A stretch of 64,000 bases of DNA. It comes from Clarkia xantiana subsp. parviflora (lineage: Eukaryota; Streptophyta; Magnoliopsida; Myrtales; Onagraceae). The notes under the pieces were generated by a model that was not told the origin of the DNA, searched no databases, and was given only the letters and a program-made list of their open reading frames with translations. The stretch covers positions 11,036,001 to 11,100,000 of the forward strand of contig JAPTYO010000017.1 in NCBI GenBank assembly GCA_036873135.1. The letters run 5' to 3'. The stretch's first letter is position 1; each line of letters opens with the position of its first letter. Positions 46,771 to 59,000 of the stretch are shown here, piece after piece. The position numbers and the translations under genes were made by a program.

Positions 46771-49700
46771 TCAAAGTGCAGCCATCATCGTTCCTCTTGC
46801 AGCATCCCTTTTCATCTGTGCAGATTTACCACTTCCTCTGAAGTACATGTAGACTTGCTGCATATTTTTTTTTAATGGGCAATGACATCAGCAAAACTGA
46901 TAACGAATAAGATACCGGTTTTCTTGATTGTAACAAGCAATATGGAAATGTATGGAAAGGTGCGGACCTGGATAACCCAAATGCTAAGAACTGATTCAAT
47001 AGCAAAGAATGCAAACCCGATAATGTAGAATATCTGCACCAATTAAAAGTAAAGAGGTTTCAACTTCTACACTATGGTACACAATTTCAGATATTAAGGG
47101 CATTTTAGAACTCAGGTGCAACAATGTCCTCTGAGAATAACAATTCTGCATAAAAAGGTCAAATAGTGAAATGCTGACTTACCCCAACTAAAGCATGGTC
47201 TCCCAGAACTTCTATTGCAGGCAAAATACCCCTATTATATCCACAAAACCAAAGAAAATAAAAGGTCGGATGTCGATCAATGAAGGGTCGAGTGTAGAAG
47301 GTATTTAAATGCACATGAACTTCAAATTCTCCAGTTCAGGACTTCCTTATGTTTTATATGCTTGAGATCAACCCAACTGAATTGACAGAAAGTGGACAGA
47401 TAGTATATACTTGCATCTCCGGGACAAGACACAAAGATTAAGATATTTACGTGAGCGATTTTCCCTTGAATATTATTGGAGGAGCAACTGCTGCAAAGAG
47501 ACAGAAGCCAATATGAATCTGCAGATAAATTGCAGAAACTGGATTAGATAAAAATTATGTATTGTTATTGTATCATATTTTCTAAGAGCAACTGCATGAT
47601 AAACTTACCAGGTAGGACATGAAAAACCACCCAAACTTCAGTGCACTATCAGTCCTGCAATGTATTAGTAAAGTATCATATAAGTAACTTAGAGACAAAC
47701 CCTTGGAATAGAAATACTAAAGAGGACTAAAAAAGAATACCTCATAGCTCGATAAAGTGGGCGATACCATAGAACATAGGCACCAGGAACCCCGGATATG
47801 AAGTAGATAATAGCAAGAAACCAAATTGTTGGACCTGGATAAAAAGAAGAGGTCAACACGTTAGGAATGATGACAAAGAGGAAGTTGTGATTTTGTACAA
47901 AAAGACGGACAAACCTTCGCCCTTGATCCAAGCAGTAGTGACAGCCACAATGTTCCACAGTAAGCAGAAAACCAACCCTACATCGCATAATTAAGCTCAC
48001 AAGTTGAGCTTCTTGACAAGTATCATTAACAGTATTAAGTTAAAAAGACCAGATTGCAAATTGCAAACAAGAAGAAATAAATAAGCAATCTCATGAACGT
48101 GCAGCCTTAAGAAAACATCCAGTTCTTCTCAAAATAAAATTTCGAGATACTTAAGTTTACATACCCAAATATGTGGTAAAGGCAACATACTGAACTCTTT
48201 GCAGATGAATTGGTATTTCGGTTGCAATGTCATGATGGATAATCGGAAAAAACGGAGGCCAATTTTTCTCCTCTATCACAATTCCAGCTGCCAAAAGAAC
48301 AAATATACAGTTTAAAAACCATCAAGAAGCTGTGTACCATCATTTTCTTTATTTAAAAAGAAGTGTACCCCGTTGAATAGCATCCTCTTTTCTTTTTAGT
48401 TCCTGCAAGGTATATAACAGTTCCTATAATTATTACTAAATCACTTTGAGAAGGATAAAACTAATATACTAACTTAGATGAACCAAATAACTACTACTTT
48501 TCCAGTACTATTACTGTTCAGCTGCTGCAGCTCTTTTTCATTCATAACTTTAGAAGGTCAGTCATATATCTGTGCAAAAGTGTGAGTACACGGTATCAGA
48601 TATTCATATCAGTACCTGTTCCCTTCTCTTCAGTTCTGCTTCTTTCGCCTGAAGTTCCTTCTCCTTTGATTTTAGATCCTAGAATAGCAAGGTGAAATTA
48701 AACTAATATAGGATATATCACAAATTCAGTGCACAACATAGCTTTAAACAAGCAAAAAATGAAACCTCAACATTTTACTAACCTTTCCAGAATCAAGAGG
48801 AATATCAATTGTTGCACCACGATCATAAGGTTCTGGAGGAAGGGGTGAAAGCCTTGAAGTTGCTGCAGGAACACTCCCGGGATTCTAGTATTCCCAATAA
48901 AACAGTTAAAAATGTGAAAGAATCTGAGATGCGGAAATCATGAAGGAAAATTGGATCATGGAACCCCCACTTCTCTTGCATATTCATTACGAATAGGCAA
49001 GTTAATTTCACGACTAGCATAGTCAAGGAGCTAGTAGAACATGGCATACTTGGAGGAATTCTCTAGTCAATGTCAATCCAATCTCTAATACATTCTGCCT
49101 GACTTGCAAATTTGACCCCACTGACTAATCGATGCAAAAACAGCCATAAGAATCAGAATATCTTACAGTTGTGTAGAAAGCACCACCTCCATAATTCGGC
49201 TGCCCTCCCTTCCCTCGATCCTAATATTAACCAGTGCAGTGTCAATAATGATTACGGCTATAAGCATTACTGTACAGAGAAATTTAAAGAACTGGATGTC
49301 ATCAGCATTATTGTGCAGGATCAGCCGAATCGGAAGCAAGCACCAATTGTGCCCTAATTACGAAAGAATAGAGAATGTTTGACACAGCTCCAATCTAATA
49401 GAAACTAGAATACAATGGAACTTGAACCTTTAGGAAAGAGGCATCATCAATCATGTTGATAGGAAGTCGAAATTGGTTCGGTAATCACCATAAGCAATTC
49501 GTGTACCAGCGTTATATCCTAAAAGGCTAAAAGCTAAGGAGAGTTGGTTAATTCACTTCCATTGGCTAAAACTCAACCAAATTAAGGTAAGAGAAAGACG
49601 GTGCAGGAAAATTTTCACATCTTAGGCCATGGTTGACTTATCTGACCATGATAAAATATCGATACTGCTTATTAAAGCAGTTTGGGAAGTAACTGAGGTT

Positions 49701-49991
49701 TTAAGTGACACAGTCGAGACGCTAAAATCTAGATCTGAAACAGTTCTAAGTATTATAGCCACACAAGGATAAACAACAAAAGGTTAACGGTCCAAGCCAA
49801 TCGGAGGAGTCAACAGATCAAACAATCCATTTGATCAAGCATCAAAACCATGGAAATGCACCATCCACTAGCATCGACTCAGTGAACGGCAGAAATTCAA
49901 ATGCGGAGCGCAAGCATTTCAGATGAATGGGTCTTACCGCGAAGGGATTGACTTCCTCTTCCTCGAAAGGGTTGGGATCGTAACGGCTCAT
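46771..49991 (-). CDS. Secretory carrier-associated membrane protein (SCAMP)
   Basis: There are thirteen exons on the minus strand: 49991-49938, 49220-49167, 48884-48783, 48678-48616, 48402-48369, 48287-48165, 47977-47915, 47834-47741, 47654-47609, 47518-47451, 47231-47183, 47033-46968 and 46857-46771. All boundaries are GT-AG and the sum is 903 nt (300 residues). The N-terminus [18 protein letters not shown] carries two NPF motifs, which in this family bind EH-domain endocytic proteins. A charged coiled coil ([18 protein letters not shown]) spans about residues 75-100. The conserved [13 protein letters not shown] precedes four membrane segments (about 132-154, 165-186, 201-228 and 250-272), and the tail is cytosolic and basic. 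SCAMPs act in trafficking between trans-Golgi, plasma membrane and endosomes. It appears intact. Confidence 0.93.
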
Positions 49992-50677
49992 GGTAGAAGA
50001 TGAAGAATTATCAGAACACAGACAGATCTAGAGACCACAGTGAAGAGAGAGAACTCAAGTAAGCAGGGTTTTGATTCGAAGAAGGCAGTGTCGGTTCGTA
50101 GTGCTTCGCATTACGCGTCTTTCTTTCTCCTCTCCTTCTCGCTCCTATACTAATGCTATGAGACTCGGGATAATGAAAATGGTAAAAAAGATATTTAAAA
50201 GGCAAAACGCGGTGGCTACACAGACACTCTATCACCTTCAGCACGCAATTGTGTGAGTGCAAAGATGTCAAAATGAGAGTGCAAAATAGGCTAAACTCTC
50301 AAAATTAATTTAATTAATTTAAAAAGATTAGGTGAAGGGAATTTGTTGAATTCTCTCTCGTTTCACTTATAACCTAGTTCTCTTTGTTTTTGTTTCTTTT
50401 TTCTTTTTTAGCGGATTTGATATTTTTCTCGGTGCGTTATTTTTTCATTTCGTCTTCGGTAGCTTCTTCATGCTAAGGTATTCGAGTTTCTTACATGTCT
50501 GACTGCTGCTTTTTCGCCTTGCACCTAGCAAAAAAGTAATCATTACTTCAGTTGCTTCTTCAATGGCTACTTACACTTTCACCCTCACCCAAATATTTCC
50601 ATCTTCCCCTGAAGAGATCTTCACATCTCTGTCATAGCGTGTCTTTGTCTGTTTTCCCATCAATGGTCCATCACCTA
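49992..50677. other. 5' flank of the SCAMP gene, no further gene seen
   Basis: It should contain the SCAMP leader and promoter. It is AT-rich to about 50480, then an unassigned stretch up to the chromovirus LTR. Confidence 0.5.
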
Positions 50678-50682
50678 CCTTG

Positions 50683-51106
50683 TGTCACGGGCCTGGATTA
50701 TCTAGCGCTCCCTAACCCGTGCGGCCTTAGGATTCCGCTCCTAAGTCAGCCTTTTCCCTAGCAAAACTAAGAAGAGAAGAGTATGAAGTGGAGAGGAGCT
50801 TTGGAACTCAAGTGAATAGATTTCTAAGGATGATTTACAAATGAGGGGGGGTCTCCCTTTTATAGGCTCCAAGGGAGACATCTACCAACTACCCACATTA
50901 ATTACAAGAGTCCCAACTACCCATTAAATGTTATCTCTAGATAATTCTACATATTACAAGAGATTTCTACAAGTGTGTGGAGTCTTCTAGAATCTTCTAG
51001 AATCGCACGCATCCCAAGACTCCCCGGTTATGGATTCCCGACTTGAAAACGAGGCCCGACGTGTCACGGACGAGCCTTAGATCATGTAAACTCCGCGACC
51101 GTGACA
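50683..51106 (-). repeat. 3' LTR of the chromovirus
   Basis: This 424-bp segment has TG...CA ends. TATAAAAG on the minus strand (about 50856-50863) is a likely TATA box. The partner LTR is not in the window, so the ends rest on the terminal inverted TGTCACGG and the adjoining purine tract. Confidence 0.7.
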
Positions 51107-51117
51107 TTCTCCCCCAC

Positions 51118-54100
51118 CTAATCGAGCGACGCCCTCGTCGCGTCCGCATCATGGAAAGCCTCGATCTCCTTCGTGAACTGCCAAAGGTCTTCCGCCGGCT
51201 CCCAGCTTGCTTCGGACTCTGGCAATCCCTTCCACTTGATGAGGTATTCCCGCTTCGGCTTGCACCAACGTTTTCGTACCTCCCGATCCGCCAAAATCTC
51301 TTCAACGTCTCGGTCGTAGGCCGTCTTCGCTCCAATTGGTGCACGAGATGATTCCGCCCGGCTTGGATCCTCCTTGTCCTCGTGAAATGGCTTGAGCATA
51401 CTCACGTGAAAAACCGGATGGACCTTCATTTTGGTTGGAAGCTCCACCTTGTACGCCACCTTCCCGACTCGTTTGAGAACCCGGAATGGACCCTCGTAGC
51501 GACGAACAAGCCCCTTGTGAATGTCCTTGTGACGGAGAATATTGTGCATCTTCACCATCACTCGGTCGCCCACGTTGTACTCGATGTGCCTCCGCTTCTT
51601 GTCCGCCCACTTCTTCATCCGTTTAGTGGCTTTGTTTAGGCACGACCGTGCTATGTCCGCCTCCTCTTGCCAAGACTTGGCGAACTTGTATGCTGATGGA
51701 CTACTCCCCTTATAGCCCGTTGCCACCGTACTTGGAGTCGATGGTTGTTGTCCCGTCACGATCTCGAATGGACTCCTCCCCGTGGACTCGCTCCTTTGCA
51801 AGTTGTAGGAGAATTGGGCCACATCCAGCAGTTTCGCCCAATCGGTTTGTGTCGAGCTCACGTAGTGGCGAAGGTACAGCTCCAAGAGTGCATTGACTCG
51901 CTCCGTTTGTCCGTCGGTTTGAGGATGCAAACTCGTGGAGAAGTTTAAGTCCGTACCTAGCATTTTGAAGAGCTCCGTCCAAAACCTCCCGGTGAATCGT
52001 GGATCTCGATCGCTCACGATTGTGGTTGGCACTCCCCAATACTTCACGACGTGCTTCATGAAAAGCTTGGCCGCCTCCTCCGCTGGGCAATCCTTCTTGG
52101 CCGGAATGAACGTCGCGTACTTGGAGAACCTGTCCACCACCACCATTAGCGTTTGGCATCCTTCGGACTTGGGAAGGTTGACGATGAAGTCCATCGAGAC
52201 GCTCTCCCATGGTCGCTCCGGGGTAGGAAGAGGCTCGAGAAGTCCCGCGGGTGATTTTTGCTCCAACTTGTCTTGTTGGCACACGAGACAAGTCTTCACG
52301 TACATCTCCACATCGTCCCGCAGTTGAGGCCAAAAAGTACCTGTCCTCCACAAGTGACATGGTGCGATGGATTCCCGGATGACCCGCCCACTTCGAGTCG
52401 TGGCACTCTCGCAAGATCTCCTTCCGAAGGTTGTCATGTTGAGGCACGTACAGTCGTGGTCCTTTGTTGTAAAGTAGGTCATATTCACACCAAAACTGCC
52501 GTGTCTTCCCCTCGGTCGCCATCCCCATCAGTGCTTGGGCCCTCGCGTCGTGCTTAAGCCCCTCCTTGATCCTCCCGATTAGCGTACATTCAGGTCGGCT
52601 TATGGCTGCCAGCTCCACTCGCCTACTTAGCGCATCCGCAACGGAGTTTGTCTTCCCCGGTTTGTACTCCAACGTGAAGTCGAACTCCGCCAAGAAGTCT
52701 TGCCACCTTGCTTGTTTTGGTGACAACTTCTTTTGGGTTTGGAAGTAACTTGTCGCCACGTTGTCGGTCCGCACCACGAACCGTGATCCAAGGAGACAGT
52801 GCCTCCATGTCCGAAGGCAATGCACCACCGCCGTCATCTCCTTCTCCTGGACCGTGTACCGCCTTTCGATGTCGCTAAGCTTCCGGGACTCGTACGCTAT
52901 CGGATGCCCATCTTGCATGAGAACACCTCCAATGGCAAAGTCTGAAGCGTCCGTCTCCACCTCGAACGGCTTCTTGTAATCGGGCAACACGAGCACGGGC
53001 TCCTTCGTAACCGCCTTCTTCAAGCGATCGAACGCCTTTTGACACTTCTCCGTCCACTCCCACACCAAGTTCTTCTTCAACAGGTCCGTGAGTGGCACGG
53101 TAATGCTCGAGTATCCCTTGATGAACCGCCGGTAATAATTTGCCAAGCCAAGGAACGATCGTAACTCCGTCACCTTGGTTGGTGGCTCCCACTCCATGAT
53201 TGCCTTGATTTTGGACGGGTCCATGCGAACTCGCCCTCCTCCAACAACGTGACCGAGAAAGGGGACTTCCCGTTGTGCAAACGCGCACTTCTCCTTCTTC
53301 ACGTAGAGGCTGTTCTCCCGCAATGCCTCGAACACTTGGCGCAAGTGCTCGATATGCTCCTCCAATGTCCGACTATACACCACAATGTCGTCAAGGTAAA
53401 CCACAACGAAGCGATCGAGGAACGGATGGAGTACCTTGTTCATGAGAGTACAAAATGTAGCCGGCGCATTTGTTAATCCGAAGGGCATCACGAGGAACTC
53501 GTATGATCCGTAGCGCGTGACACAAGCCGTCTTTGGTTCGTCTCCCTCCGCGATCCGAACTTGCCAATATCCCGAGCGCAAGTCCAGCTTTGTGAACCAT
53601 CTCGCCCCGCTAAGTTGGTCAAACAAGTCCGCGATGAGAGGAATCGGGTACTTGTTCTTCACCGTCAACTTGTTCAACGCCCGGTAGTCGATGCACATCC
53701 GCAATGATCCGTCGTGCTTCTTTTGGAACAGCACCGGTGCGCCGAATGGGGCCTTAGAAGGCCGGATATATCCCGCATCGAGCAACTCCTTGAGCTGCTT
53801 CCGTAACTCCTCCAACTCCGGGGGTGCCATGCGATAGGGCGCCATGGCGGGTGGCCATGCATCCGGAACCAACTCGATCTTGTGGTCCACCTCCCTCTTA
53901 GGTGGCAACTCCTTTGGAAGCTCGGCCGGCATAACATCTCCAAATTCTCCAAGGACTTGGGCTATTTCCTTCGGGATTTCGTCCCCTCGGCTTTCACCCT
54001 CGTCCAACTTCAAGGTCGCGAGGAATGTGCACTCTCCTTTGCGGACTCCCTTCTTGAGTTGCATGGCCGACAAGGTCTTGTTGTCACCTCCCTTCGAACG

Positions 54101-55135
54101 CTTGACCGGCACGATACATTGGCACCTCGCATCCAGGATACAAATGCAATCCGCGAAAGGAACTATCATGGCATCGATCCGATCGAGGAAGTCCATCCCG
54201 ATAACAAAGTCGTAGTCATCGAGAGGGATTACCTCTACCGTTTCTTTGCTGTTCCAAATACCTAACTTAATGTTTACCTCGCGAGCAATTCCGCATGTCG
54301 GGACTTCCTTCGAGTTCACCGTCTTCAACGTCGTATTGGTCTTCTCCAAGCGAAGGTTTAGCTTCTTTGCGACCTCCTCGGACATAAAGAGGTTGGAAGC
54401 CCCCGTGTCGACAAGTGCACTCATCTTCTTGCCGGCAACTTCAATCTCCGCGAACATTAGGCCCTTCGCCTTGGCCTTTTTGCTTTGGATGGAGCTAAGG
54501 ATCCGCAGCGAACCCAACCGCGTACCTTCTTCTTCCTTCTCCTCCGAAGTCACGAGAGCTGCGAGCTTCTCCCGTTTTGGACAATCCCGAGCCAAGTGAG
54601 GCCCCTTGCACAAGAAGCACTCTATCGGGCCACGATCCTTCCACCGCGATCCACCTTTGTCTTTGGAGAACGACTTGGTGAATCTTCCGCCATCGGATTT
54701 TCCTCCATCGGGCTTGTGGGATTTCCCTCCATTGGAATGAGAAGGTTTACCACGATCTCCCCCACCATTTGGCTTGGACTTCTCCGACCGAAATTCGTGT
54801 AGCGACTCGGCCGTCACCATTGCTCTCTCCAAGTTCTCCACGCCCCGACGCTCCAACTCCGTCTTAGCCCATGGTTTGAGACCGTCCATGAACTGGAAGA
54901 ACGCCTCGTTTTGGGTCATGGAAGGGATTTGAAGCATCAACTCCGTGAATTGCTTCACGTACTCACGAAGTTCTCCCTTGTGCTCCAAACGACGAAGCTT
55001 TCCCCGCGCTTCGTTCTCGGCATACTCCGGGTAGAATTGTTTGTGGAATTCCGCCCTGAACTCCTCCCAAGTTTGGATCTCTTCCCCTAGTCGGTTGTCC
55101 TGCCTACGACGCCACCAAACTAGTGCATTATCTTG
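51118..55135 (-). pseudogene. Chromovirus gag-pol with one frameshift, 5' end cut off by copy 2
   Basis: The order is: partial Gag starting about [16 protein letters not shown]; zinc knuckle [13 protein letters not shown]; protease [13 protein letters not shown]; reverse transcriptase with [15 protein letters not shown] and [12 protein letters not shown]; RNase H with [14 protein letters not shown]; integrase with [20 protein letters not shown]; chromodomain (REYLIKWKGLPESEASWEP); stop at 51118. RT before integrase defines Ty3/gypsy. The frame shifts by one base in the A-run at 52332-52336, inside the zinc-binding N-terminal part of integrase. Otherwise both pieces (about 1140 and 410 residues) are free of stops, so it is recent. 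Confidence 0.9.
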
Positions 55136-56038
55136 TGATGGATATACGCCCAATTTGAACCCGTTGACTTCCGAACCGTTGTATTTTTATCGTCCCATTT
55201 ATGATTGCAAATCGAAACTTCAACCCGGACACTTCGCGAGAACATCGACGGCTCGGACGGGGCCGAAGCGCCCGTCCGACAGAGGCGAACTCACCTAGGT
55301 GAGGTTGGGTGGCCACACCCGACCTCCCCTAGGGGAGATCGGGTCAGCCGACCCGATCTCCCCTAGGGGAGATCGGGTTGGCCAACCCGATCTCTCCTAG
55401 GAGAGATCGGGTCAGCCAACCCGATCTCCCCTAGGGGAGATCGGGTCGGCCAACCCGATCCCTCCTAGGAGGGATGGGGTTGGCCAACCCCACCCTCCCT
55501 AGGAGGGGTTGGGTGTCCTCACCCAACCCCTACCCTTGGGGGTCGGATTTCTCCCCCCCCCAAGGGTCCCGGCACCCCTTTCAGACGCCCATGCTCGGTC
55601 CACTCCGCCTGCCTCATCCGAATCCTAAAGTCTTAATTATACGCTTAAAGATTAATTAATTGTGTTTAAAGGCTAACGATGTCATTAAGCCACCTTAATG
55701 ACACCGTTGCCTATAAATACCCCACCTTCACAACTCATTTGATCATCTTGGCCATTTGGACATTTTAGCTCTGACATCTCTCTAGCTTTATCTCTCTAGA
55801 AAAGTACTGACTTAGGCATCGGAGAGGGTTCACCAGGCACCACCCCCCCCCCCCCCTCCTCCGTGTCTGGTATTGCCCCTTCTGCAGGGTAGAAGGAGAG
55901 AAGAAGCAAAGGAAGGAAGGAAGGAAAGGAGAGGATAGACTAAGGCAGAGCAGCTCAGGAACAACGGATCGCACACATCCCCCGTAAGGAGTGAGATCAA
56001 AGCCGACACCCCGTTGACCTAGATCTCATAACTTAACA
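55136..56038 (+). repeat. 5' LTR of copy 2
   Basis: This 903-bp LTR runs from TGATGGATATACGCCC to CTTAACA. TATAAATA at 55712-55719 is the probable TATA box. It is homologous to both LTRs of copy 1 but diverged, and keeps a longer palindromic array (55300-55560). Confidence 0.85.
55300..55560. repeat. Palindromic array in the LTR of copy 2
   Basis: About seven units alternate GGGGAGATCGGGT and ACCCGATCTCCCC around GGCC-, CAGCC- or CGGCC-type centres and CCTAGG joints. The units are inverted copies of their neighbours, so many alternative cruciforms or hairpins are possible. It is upstream of the TATA box and thus in the promoter-proximal part of the LTR. Confidence 0.82.
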
Positions 56039-56040
56039 CT

Positions 56041-56055
56041 TGGCGCCGTCTGTAG
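56041..56055 (+). promoter_or_regulatory. Primer-binding site of copy 2
   Basis: TGGCGCCGTCTGTAG begins two bases after the LTR. It has the same core as copy 1, and TGGCGCCGT is typical of Tat and Athila-type gypsy elements. Confidence 0.72.
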
Positions 56056-56089
56056 GCTTCGAGCAGAAAGCCTGGCTATCACACGAGCT

Positions 56090-59000
56090 ATGACGAACAG
56101 TAGGGCATCCAGGCCCCAACACCCACCTGGGGGCAATGGGCGGAGAAGAGAACCCATACCTCCAGGGAGGCGGCCTAACCCTGGGAAGCAGCCAATGTAT
56201 TCAGAGCCCCAAGACATACCACAACCTCCTCAGCAACAGAACAACCAGGAGGGAGGACCTTCACGCCCAGCTGGGGCTGAGTCCTCCACAGCCTCCACCC
56301 CCCGGGCAAGAAGGCCACAGAAAGAAAGAGGACAACAGGGAGTGCCTTCCCACAACACGGCACCCCCTGAGGGATACTATTATGAAGAGCAACCCCAAAG
56401 GTACCCACATGGGATGCCGGCACAGAGAGATGGCAACCGCGCCCACACAGCGTATGCAAGGCCGGCATACACCCAAGGAACTTACACTGAAGCTCAGGAG
56501 GAGGAGCAGATCCCAGCAGAAGAGTACTACTCGCACCCTCGAGCAGGGCAGCGAGAGGAACAAAGAAGATATCACCAGGAGCCACCCCCAGAGGAAAGGC
56601 AACAATTTGTGCCTCCTAGGCAACAGCAGAGCAACAGGGCTTACACCCCGCTAGGAGAGGAAAGACAAGCAAGACCTCCAAGGAGGCAAGACTTCCATGA
56701 CGAACCCCAGCAGGCGTATCAAGGGTACACCTACAGTCCATACCAGCAGGGACAAAGGAACCCAGTAAGCCCAGTTTACAACTACAATGGGTATCAGAGG
56801 GGTTATACTCCGGCACAGGTGATAATCACCCCGGAGGAGATAGAAGCCATGATAACCCGGAAATTGAATGAGTCAAAGAAACCCAGCCTGCATTGTCTAA
56901 GTGACAAGACGAACCACCCTTTCACAAGGGAGCTGGAGATGAACAGGGTGCCAGACTCCCTGCACACAGTGCAAATTGCAAAGTACAATGGGAAGGGAGA
57001 CCCCCTAGAACATATCCAACAACATGAGGCCTCCCTGTTCGGGAGGACAACTGATGAAAGATACAAGGCACTCCTTTTCCCAAATACTCTATCAGGGGTG
57101 GCCTCACATTGGTTCTTCAGCCTGCCCTCTGAAAGCATCCACTCATGGGAGCAGCTAAAAGCTAAGTTTCTGCAGAGATACCTAGGGGAGAGGAAACTCC
57201 TCAAGGGAACAGGCTCCATTGATGACGTAAAACAAGAATACGATGAAACCCTGGCCAGCTACTACACTAGGTTCAACCAGAATATTGCAGACATCCAGGG
57301 AGACACCACTGAAGGGGAAATAATCCGAGCCTTTATCAGAAACTTAGGTCGCTTTGGGTCAACATTGGCTGAAAAGATGGCCAAAAAGCCAGCAAGCACC
57401 TTGGAGGAGCTTGCAGGGAGAGTTAAAACGCATATTGATCTTGAGAGGCACAGGGCAAGCAAGAAGGCCAAAATCCAGGCAGCCAAGGAGGATAATCAAA
57501 GGCCAAACAAAGGCAAGCCACCCCAGGCACCACAGCATGCAAGGCAGCAGGAGTGGCGTCCGCCACAGCAGGAGTGGCGTCCACCACAGCAAAGAAACCA
57601 AATAGGTGAACCCTTAAAGGCCAGAGAAATAAACGTCATTAAGTTCATCCCACTGAACGCCACTCCAGCCACCGTACTTAGAGAGATGCGGAACCAAAAG
57701 CTTTGGTCACCCCCTGCAAGGTGGAGAGCCCCAATGGTAGGAAATCACAAGGATAGATGGTGTGACAACCACGAGGCTTATGGTCACGACACAAATGAAT
57801 GCTTTAGCTTAAAGCTAAGCATAAACAACATCGTCCAGAGGGGAGAACTGAAGCAATTCGTAGACCATGGGGGCAATAGTATGCAACTGGGGCCACCACA
57901 GAAAGACAAGGGCAAGGGAAAGGTAGACCATAACCCTCCACCCAACAAAAGAGGAGTCATCAACATGATACATGGAGGAGCAGCATCAGGAGGCCCAACT
58001 GCTAATGCAAGAGAGGTCTATGCATCCAAGCTAAGCTCAGTGCCAAGGTGGAGAAAAAGACCAAGAGAAGGAGAAGAAGTGAAGATAGAGTTCTCGGAGA
58101 AGGACAAGAGCCACATCGTCTTTCCACATGACGATGCTCTAGTTATTACTTTAGATATTGATAATTTTGATGTAAAGAGAATTTTGGTGGATGGGGGCAG
58201 CTCAGCTGACCTCCTAAGCCTGAGAGTGTTGGAAGAGATAGGGAAAACCAAAGCAGACATCAATCCGGTCAACTTCCCCCTAGTTGGCTTCTCAGGGGCA
58301 ACAAGTTACCCCCTGGGGATGATAACATTGCCAGTGACCATGGGCCAAGGATGGACCCAGCTGAAGGTAAATGTCAATTTCTTGGTGGTTGAAAGCCTGG
58401 GAGCCTACAATGGGATCCTAGGAAGGACAACCATAAATCCATATGAAATAGTGCCATCCACTGTTCACCAGAAGCTGAAGTACATCACAGAGAACGGAGT
58501 TGGAGAAGTACTGGGTGATCAACGCACTGCAAGACAATGCTATGTCAATTCAATGAGACATGGATCACACAGGACAGACACAGTGGCTGTGGTCATAGCA
58601 GGAGCCAACCAGTATAGAAGAAGGAGGGGAGGGAGACAAAGGCAAGGAAGGAGGAGGAGTGGAGTGACACTCCGTTTGAGCAGGCAGCTTTTTCAAACAG
58701 TGCCTACAAGGAAACACAGGAGCAAGGCTGTGAAGGTGACATCCATACCTTGGCAGCCAGACACCACAATAGGGAACAGAACAAGGAACTCCATCCTAAG
58801 AGGCTTCCGCTACATAGATGATATCAAGCAAATGCCGCAGGAGTCTATATCAAGCTATTTCCAGAGATTCTTTGATTATGGTGCCAACATGGACATCACA
58901 AGGGGAGAAGCAGTCAGAGCATTCATCAGACACATGCATCCAAGCTCATTCGAGGCCTATGGAGGGCTCTATGAGATGGTCATGACGAGCACAATGAGAG

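Larger units (their letters stand above)
50683..55135 (-). mobile_element. Chromovirus (Ty3/gypsy with chromodomain), partial, interrupted by copy 2
   Basis: The 3' LTR (50683-51106, ends TGTCACGG...CCGTGACA) is preceded on the minus strand by a purine tract AGGTGGGGGAGAA. Gag-pol reads leftward from 55135. The 5' LTR, leader and beginning of gag must lie to the right of copy 2, outside the window. The C-terminal chromodomain places it among chromoviruses, which often insert in heterochromatin. The integrase and chromodomain wording suggests the Galadriel lineage, an assignment from memory. Confidence 0.85.

Noticed and set aside
55128..55153. Start of the chromovirus gag-pol at an ATG near 55153
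   Set aside because: The first residues are encoded by the LTR of copy 2; the real gag start lies beyond the insertion, outside the window.
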